Shown here: in pieces, positions 60,260 through 64,000 of the stretch
How positions within the stretch are numbered: position 1 is the first letter of the stretch
Layout: each line of letters opens with the position of its first letter
NCBI GenBank assembly: GCA_902568465.1
Contig: CACFQR010000004.1
Location: 21,865 to 85,864 of the forward strand
DNA: 64,000 nucleotides
From: an uncultured Pelagibacteraceae bacterium
Lineage (GTDB): Bacteria; Pseudomonadota; Alphaproteobacteria; Pelagibacterales; Pelagibacteraceae
Direction of reading: 5' to 3'
The notes under the pieces: generated by a model
Database searches by the model: none
Told to the model about the DNA's origin: nothing
Seen by the model: only the letters and a program-made list of their open reading frames with translations
Position numbers and translations under genes: made by a program

Positions 60260-61729
60260 CTACGGCAAACAATCCAAATAGGTATCAAGATCCCATTGAG
60301 TAGTAGCACCTAAGAATTTTTCCCATTCGTCATTTTTATACCAATGAAAAACTTTGTACATTTCATCTGGCAATGCTGATTTAATAACTTCATCTTCTGC
60401 TAATCTGTCTAAAGCCTCTCCTAAACTTAAAGGAAGTTTTTTCACATCTTTACCTTCTTTTTTAGCTTCATACATACTTCTAGATTCAGGCTTAGATGGT
60501 ACTAGTTTTTTTGAAATACCGTGATCACACGCTTTTAATATAGCTGCACCTAAAAGATATGGATTATGCATAGAGTCAACTGATCTATACTCAAATCTTC
60601 CAGGGGCTGACACTCTTAAACCACAAGTTCTGTTTTGATATCCCCAATCAGCATAAACTGGAGCCCAGAAACCTTGATCCCAAAGTCTTCTGTAAGAATT
60701 AACTGTTGAAGATCCTAAAGCAGTTAAAGCAGGCAAGTGTTCCATTATTCCAGCAATGGACTGTAAACCAATTTTACCTGGTAGTTGCATATCTTTAGTA
60801 TCAGGCATGAAAGTATTTGTGCCTCCCTGTACATAACCAAACACTTCTTCTACTCCAGGTAATTTTTTATTACCTAATTTGTTTGTTACAACTTTTCCAC
60901 CTTTCCATAAAGACATGTTTGTATGGCAACCACTTGCAGATACACCCATAAAAGGTTTTGTCATAAAGCATGCTATTAAATTATGTTCTCTAGCAACTTG
61001 CGCACAAATTTGTCTGTAAGTAGAAAGTCTATCAGCGTTTCTTAAAACATTATCGTATGTCCAGTTTAATTCTAATTGTCCCGGAGCATCTTCATGGTCA
61101 CCTTGAATCATATCTAAACCCATGGCTGAAGCGTATTCAATTACTTTCATAAAAACAGGTCTCAATGATTCAAATTGATCAATGTGATAACAGTATGGTT
61201 TAGAAAAACCTGATCCAGTAGGGGTTCCGTCAGGATTTTTTGTTAACCACATCATCTCAGGTTCAGTTCCAACTCTCAATTCTAATCCATGTTTTTTTTC
61301 AAATTCATCCATAAATATTCTGAGATTTCCTCGACAATCAGAGGTTAAATGTCCTCCTGGATTTTGTCTTTCTTCTCTGTTTCTAAAACATGTAACAAAA
61401 ACTCTTCCAATTCTTTTGTCCCAAGGTAATTGACAGAAAGTTTCGGGATCAGGTATACCAACAAGCTCCATAGCTTCAGGGCCGTAACCGATATAATTTT
61501 TGTGTCTGTCTACAAATAAGTTGGCAGTAGATCCATAAACTAATTGAAAACCTTTTTCTGCAGTTCTTTCCCAATGGTCTGCAGGAATTCCTTTACCAAC
61601 AACACGTCCTGTTACAGATATAAATTGGTAATAAATATATGTAATTCCTAATTCGTTAATTTTTTCTCTAACTTTTTTAACTAACTTATCACGTCCTGGC
61701 TGATTAACGTGTTTTTCTAGATCTGTCAT
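60260..61729 (-). CDS. GlnT/GmaS-like glutamine synthetase-family ligase
   Basis: A 489-residue GS-fold ligase, longer than the other copy. The metal and substrate parts are RVGTEPEMMWL, QGDHEDAPGQLELNW, SGCHTNMSLWKGG, RRLWDQGFWAPVY and RFEYRSVDSMHNPY. Related enzymes are glutamine synthetase type III and gamma-glutamylmethylamide synthetase, which joins methylamine to glutamate. With the GlxBCD-like set downstream, the GmaS role is likely; plain glutamine synthetase is possible. The ribosome site GGGGGAGGA lies just before the ATG. Confidence 0.83.
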   Translation of the reverse strand: MTDLEKHVNQPGRDKLVKKVREKINELGITYIYYQFISVTGRVVGKGIPADHWERTAEKGFQLVYGSTANLFVDRHKNYIGYGPEAMELVGIPDPETFCQLPWDKRIGRVFVTCFRNREERQNPGGHLTSDCRGNLRIFMDEFEKKHGLELRVGTEPEMMWLTKNPDGTPTGSGFSKPYCYHIDQFESLRPVFMKVIEYASAMGLDMIQGDHEDAPGQLELNWTYDNVLRNADRLSTYRQICAQVAREHNLIACFMTKPFMGVSASGCHTNMSLWKGGKVVTNKLGNKKLPGVEEVFGYVQGGTNTFMPDTKDMQLPGKIGLQSIAGIMEHLPALTALGSSTVNSYRRLWDQGFWAPVYADWGYQNRTCGLRVSAPGRFEYRSVDSMHNPYLLGAAILKACDHGISKKLVPSKPESRSMYEAKKEGKDVKKLPLSLGEALDRLAEDEVIKSALPDEMYKVFHWYKNDEWEKFLGATTQWDLDTYLDCLP

Positions 61730-61812
61730 AAATCTAATCCTCCCCCAAAGATTAATATCTTGAACTTATTTAATAGAAATATGTTAGCTGAAAAATAAAT
61801 ACTCGTCTAGAT

Positions 61813-63159
61813 TTAGCTCCAAGGAAATGGACTGCTAGAAACAGGATGTAACTCACCTTTCGCGTATCGATTGAATCTAAAAGGTTTTAATAGAGTATTT
61901 TCTTTTCCTAAAAGCTCATCAGAAACAAGATCTCCAACCCCTATCATTTTATATCCATGATTGGAATCAGCTATAAAATAAACATTTTCACAAAATTTAT
62001 CAAAAATAGGAAAAGAATCAGGGGTAAAACATCCAAGTCCTCCGGAAGGTCCTTTGTGGTAAGTTTTTATTTTTCCCATAAATCTTTTTTGGCAATGAGC
62101 TAAGGCTGAACACCACATGTGAGCAAATTCTTCAGTTGTTTGATATTCGGGTGAAGCAGGCCCATAAGGATCAACTTTTACTTCATCGACTGGTTTAATC
62201 ACTTTATAAGGAGCAGATCCACCCTGAACTCCTTTAAAATTAAAGTCTGGTTTGTAATATATTCCCCACATTTTGTCTGTTATTAAAGATCCATCAACAT
62301 CAGAATATAAATGTGCATCGCTATCCACATGAATTACAGGAGGCATTTTACCATCATCAGTTTTTTGCATATTTGGATCAACTCCTAGCACTCCTTCGGT
62401 TAACATCCAATATATCCACATTGGATAATCTTTATGCAATTTACCTTTTTCATCTTTAATTGAAATTTTTTTAGGTAGTTCAAGCATATCCCAAAATCTT
62501 TTTACCCAAGGACCAGCTCCAACGATCACTTGTTCGCAATCAATAGTTCCTTTTGAAGTAACTACACCAGTTACAGCTTTACTGTTACTTCCCCTTTTAA
62601 ACCCAGTAACTTCTGTTCCTGTAATAATTCTTACACCAAAACTTTCAGCTTTATTTGCTAAACCATAAATAGAGGCTGTGTTATTTGCATAGCCTCCTCT
62701 TTTTTCATGAAGAACAGAAGTTATTCCTTTTGCTTGCCAGTCATGAAATATACTCTTCATGTATTTAGCCGAATCTTCTTTTCCTTCAATAAATTCTGAC
62801 TCATATCCAATAGCTTTTTGTTGGTCGTAAATACTTGCAACATCCTTATGCATACTTTCTGGACTTATTTGCATATAACCAACTGGATGATAACTAAAAT
62901 TTTTTTGATCACTTTCCCAAACTTTAACGCTATGCATCATTAATTCCCTCATAGCAGGTTGAAAATAATTATTTCTTACAACTCCACAAGCAACTCCACT
63001 TGCGCCTGCGCATAAGTCGCCTTTATCCAAAACAACAATATCGTTATTTGAACCATTACCATTTTTTTTCTTAAGTTTTTCAGCCAAATGCCAAGCGGTA
63101 CTTAATCCATGAATACCAGCGCCTATAACTACAAATCTTGCTTTTTTTGGAAATGCCAT
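61813..63159 (-). CDS. Sarcosine oxidase-like FAD-dependent oxidoreductase (SoxB/MgdA-like)
   Basis: A 448-residue flavoprotein with the FAD motif VIGAGIHGLSTAWHLAEKL near residues 11-29, and a second motif (VVLDKGDLCAGASGVACGVVRNN in two parts) like the beta subunit of sarcosine oxidase. Its C-terminal part carries DSNHGYKMIGVGDLVSDELL. It probably oxidises an N-methyl amino acid such as N-methylglutamate or sarcosine. It follows the GcvT-domain gene by one base and precedes the GmaS-like gene by 83 bases. Confidence 0.82.
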   Translation of the reverse strand: MAFPKKARFVVIGAGIHGLSTAWHLAEKLKKKNGNGSNNDIVVLDKGDLCAGASGVACGVVRNNYFQPAMRELMMHSVKVWESDQKNFSYHPVGYMQISPESMHKDVASIYDQQKAIGYESEFIEGKEDSAKYMKSIFHDWQAKGITSVLHEKRGGYANNTASIYGLANKAESFGVRIITGTEVTGFKRGSNSKAVTGVVTSKGTIDCEQVIVGAGPWVKRFWDMLELPKKISIKDEKGKLHKDYPMWIYWMLTEGVLGVDPNMQKTDDGKMPPVIHVDSDAHLYSDVDGSLITDKMWGIYYKPDFNFKGVQGGSAPYKVIKPVDEVKVDPYGPASPEYQTTEEFAHMWCSALAHCQKRFMGKIKTYHKGPSGGLGCFTPDSFPIFDKFCENVYFIADSNHGYKMIGVGDLVSDELLGKENTLLKPFRFNRYAKGELHPVSSSPFPWS

Positions 63160-63160
63160 A

Positions 63161-64000
63161 TTACGATTTTACTTTTGTTTTTTCTGGGTCATAAAAAGGA
63201 AATTTGACAACTTTTGCTCCAATTCTTTTTTGATGACCATCTATTTTTCCTACCTCAACCTCTGTTCCTATATCAGAATATTTAACATCCACTCTACAAA
63301 GTGCAATATTCTTATTTAGCACAGGTGATATCATTCCGCTAGTTATTATACCCACTTGCGCTCTTCCTACGTGTACGCAGTCGCCATTTACTGCCTGTTC
63401 TTTTCCTATTAATTCGAGACCAACTAATTTTTTTTGCGGAGAGGCTTTCTTTTTTATTAAAGCATCTTTTCCAACAAAATCATCTTCTTTAGTTTTTAAA
63501 GCTACAGAAAAACCAATACCGGCTTCAAACGGGTCAGTTTGATCGCTAAACTCAAAGCCTCCAAAAATTAATCCTGCTTCTATTCTAACCATATCCAAAG
63601 CTTCAAGTCCCATTGGAGTTATACCAAGATCTTTTCCACACTCCCAAACTTTATCCCAAACTTCAGAAGCATCTTTTGGATGGCACCATACTTCAAAGCC
63701 TAATTCACCAGTATATCCAGTTCTAGATACCATTATTGGAGTTCCTAAATCATCACCAATTCTACCAATGGTGAACCTAAACCATTGGAGTTCTTTTATT
63801 GTAGGTTGAACAGGTGGAGTCCAAACAAATTTTTCAAGAATTTTTCTACTATTTGGTCCTTGAACAGAAATATTATGAATTTGATCTGTCGAAGATTTTA
63901 CCCAAGCTTTGTAATTTTTTTTCTTTGCTAACTCTCTAAGCCACTCGCCACCATATTCTTGACCACCAATCCATCTAAACATTTCCTTACCCATTCGATA
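63161..64000 (-). CDS. GcvT-domain aminomethyltransferase-family protein (partial)
   Basis: The frame has no stop up to the window edge (64000), and the first visible methionine at 63994 is probably internal: the visible part begins where GcvT-family proteins are already about 100 residues in. IHNISVQGPNSRKILEKF, SRTGYTGELGFEVWCHP and ALDMVRIEAGLIFGG are typical folate-binding GcvT stretches. It would pass the methyl-derived one-carbon unit to THF. It could be the C-terminal half of a longer protein such as trimethylamine N-oxide demethylase, or a subunit partner of the flavoprotein. Confidence 0.8.
   Translation of the reverse strand, partial: YRMGKEMFRWIGGQEYGGEWLRELAKKKNYKAWVKSSTDQIHNISVQGPNSRKILEKFVWTPPVQPTIKELQWFRFTIGRIGDDLGTPIMVSRTGYTGELGFEVWCHPKDASEVWDKVWECGKDLGITPMGLEALDMVRIEAGLIFGGFEFSDQTDPFEAGIGFSVALKTKEDDFVGKDALIKKKASPQKKLVGLELIGKEQAVNGDCVHVGRAQVGIITSGMISPVLNKNIALCRVDVKYSDIGTEVEVGKIDGHQKRIGAKVVKFPFYDPEKTKVKS

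Noticed and set aside
1..64000. tRNA, rRNA, CRISPR, insertion-sequence or prophage content
   Set aside because: I saw no tRNA-like T-arm contexts, no repeat-spacer pattern, no transposase or integrase and no phage structural gene.

Overview
The window looks like a piece of a streamlined marine alphaproteobacterial chromosome, most likely SAR11 (Candidatus Pelagibacter or a close relative). This rests on very low GC content, spacers of a few bases, many ATGA-type overlaps, a tandem glycine riboswitch before gcvTHP, a SAM-II/SAM-V riboswitch before a betaine-homocysteine methyltransferase gene, and a dense set of methylated-amine oxidation genes. I see no tRNA, rRNA, IS element, prophage or CRISPR array.

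Layout. 1-1.1 kb: end of a PxpC-like gene and an EamA transporter. 1.1-5.6 kb: glycine riboswitch and glycine cleavage genes gcvT-gcvH-gcvP. 5.6-10.1 kb: a lipid-modification cluster (flavin oxidase, DUF1365, cyclopropane-fatty-acid-synthase-like methyltransferase, DUF3833) with a convergent SDR. 10.1-14.4 kb: small membrane protein, unusual SDR, DUF5872-like protein, TspO, DAO-type oxidase, NCS2 permease. 14.5-27.6 kb: a molybdenum island with formate dehydrogenase (FdsA and a fused FdsG-FdsB), FdhD, an HPP protein, a NifU-like protein, MobA, MoaC, MoeA, a SorA/SoxC-type sulfite dehydrogenase with cytochrome c, MoaA, MoaD and MoaE. 27.6-32.8 kb: two tiny candidate membrane peptides, pseudoazurin, MFS and EamA transporters, and a DUF255 protein.

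32.8-53.4 kb is a quaternary-amine region. It holds a SAM riboswitch with a visible terminator/antiterminator, BHMT, a TmpA/TmpB-like oxygenase pair predicted to turn a trimethylated aminophosphonate into glycine betaine, two dimethylglycine/sarcosine-dehydrogenase-type flavoproteins, a second BHMT, a gamma-butyrobetaine-hydroxylase-like enzyme, a lone ProV ATPase, a betainyl-CoA-thioesterase-like protein, and several dehydrogenases. Glycine betaine would pass through BHMT and the dehydrogenases to sarcosine and glycine, and glycine to the riboswitch-controlled cleavage system.

53.4-64 kb is an ammonium and methylamine nitrogen locus read on the minus strand: a GcvT-domain protein (cut by the window edge), a sarcosine-oxidase-like flavoprotein, a GlnT/GmaS-type synthetase, GlxB-GlxC-GlxD (N-methylglutamate-synthase-like), an unknown 131-residue protein, Amt, small proteins and a second glutamine-synthetase-like gene.

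Most interesting signals: the TmpAB-like pair beside riboswitch-controlled BHMT; the complete SAM switch; a repeated intergenic TGCGACAA motif before amt, before pseudoazurin (twice) and at 10.1 kb; tiny membrane peptides framed by two of those motifs; a missing cluster cysteine in FdsB; and the lipid-modification cluster.
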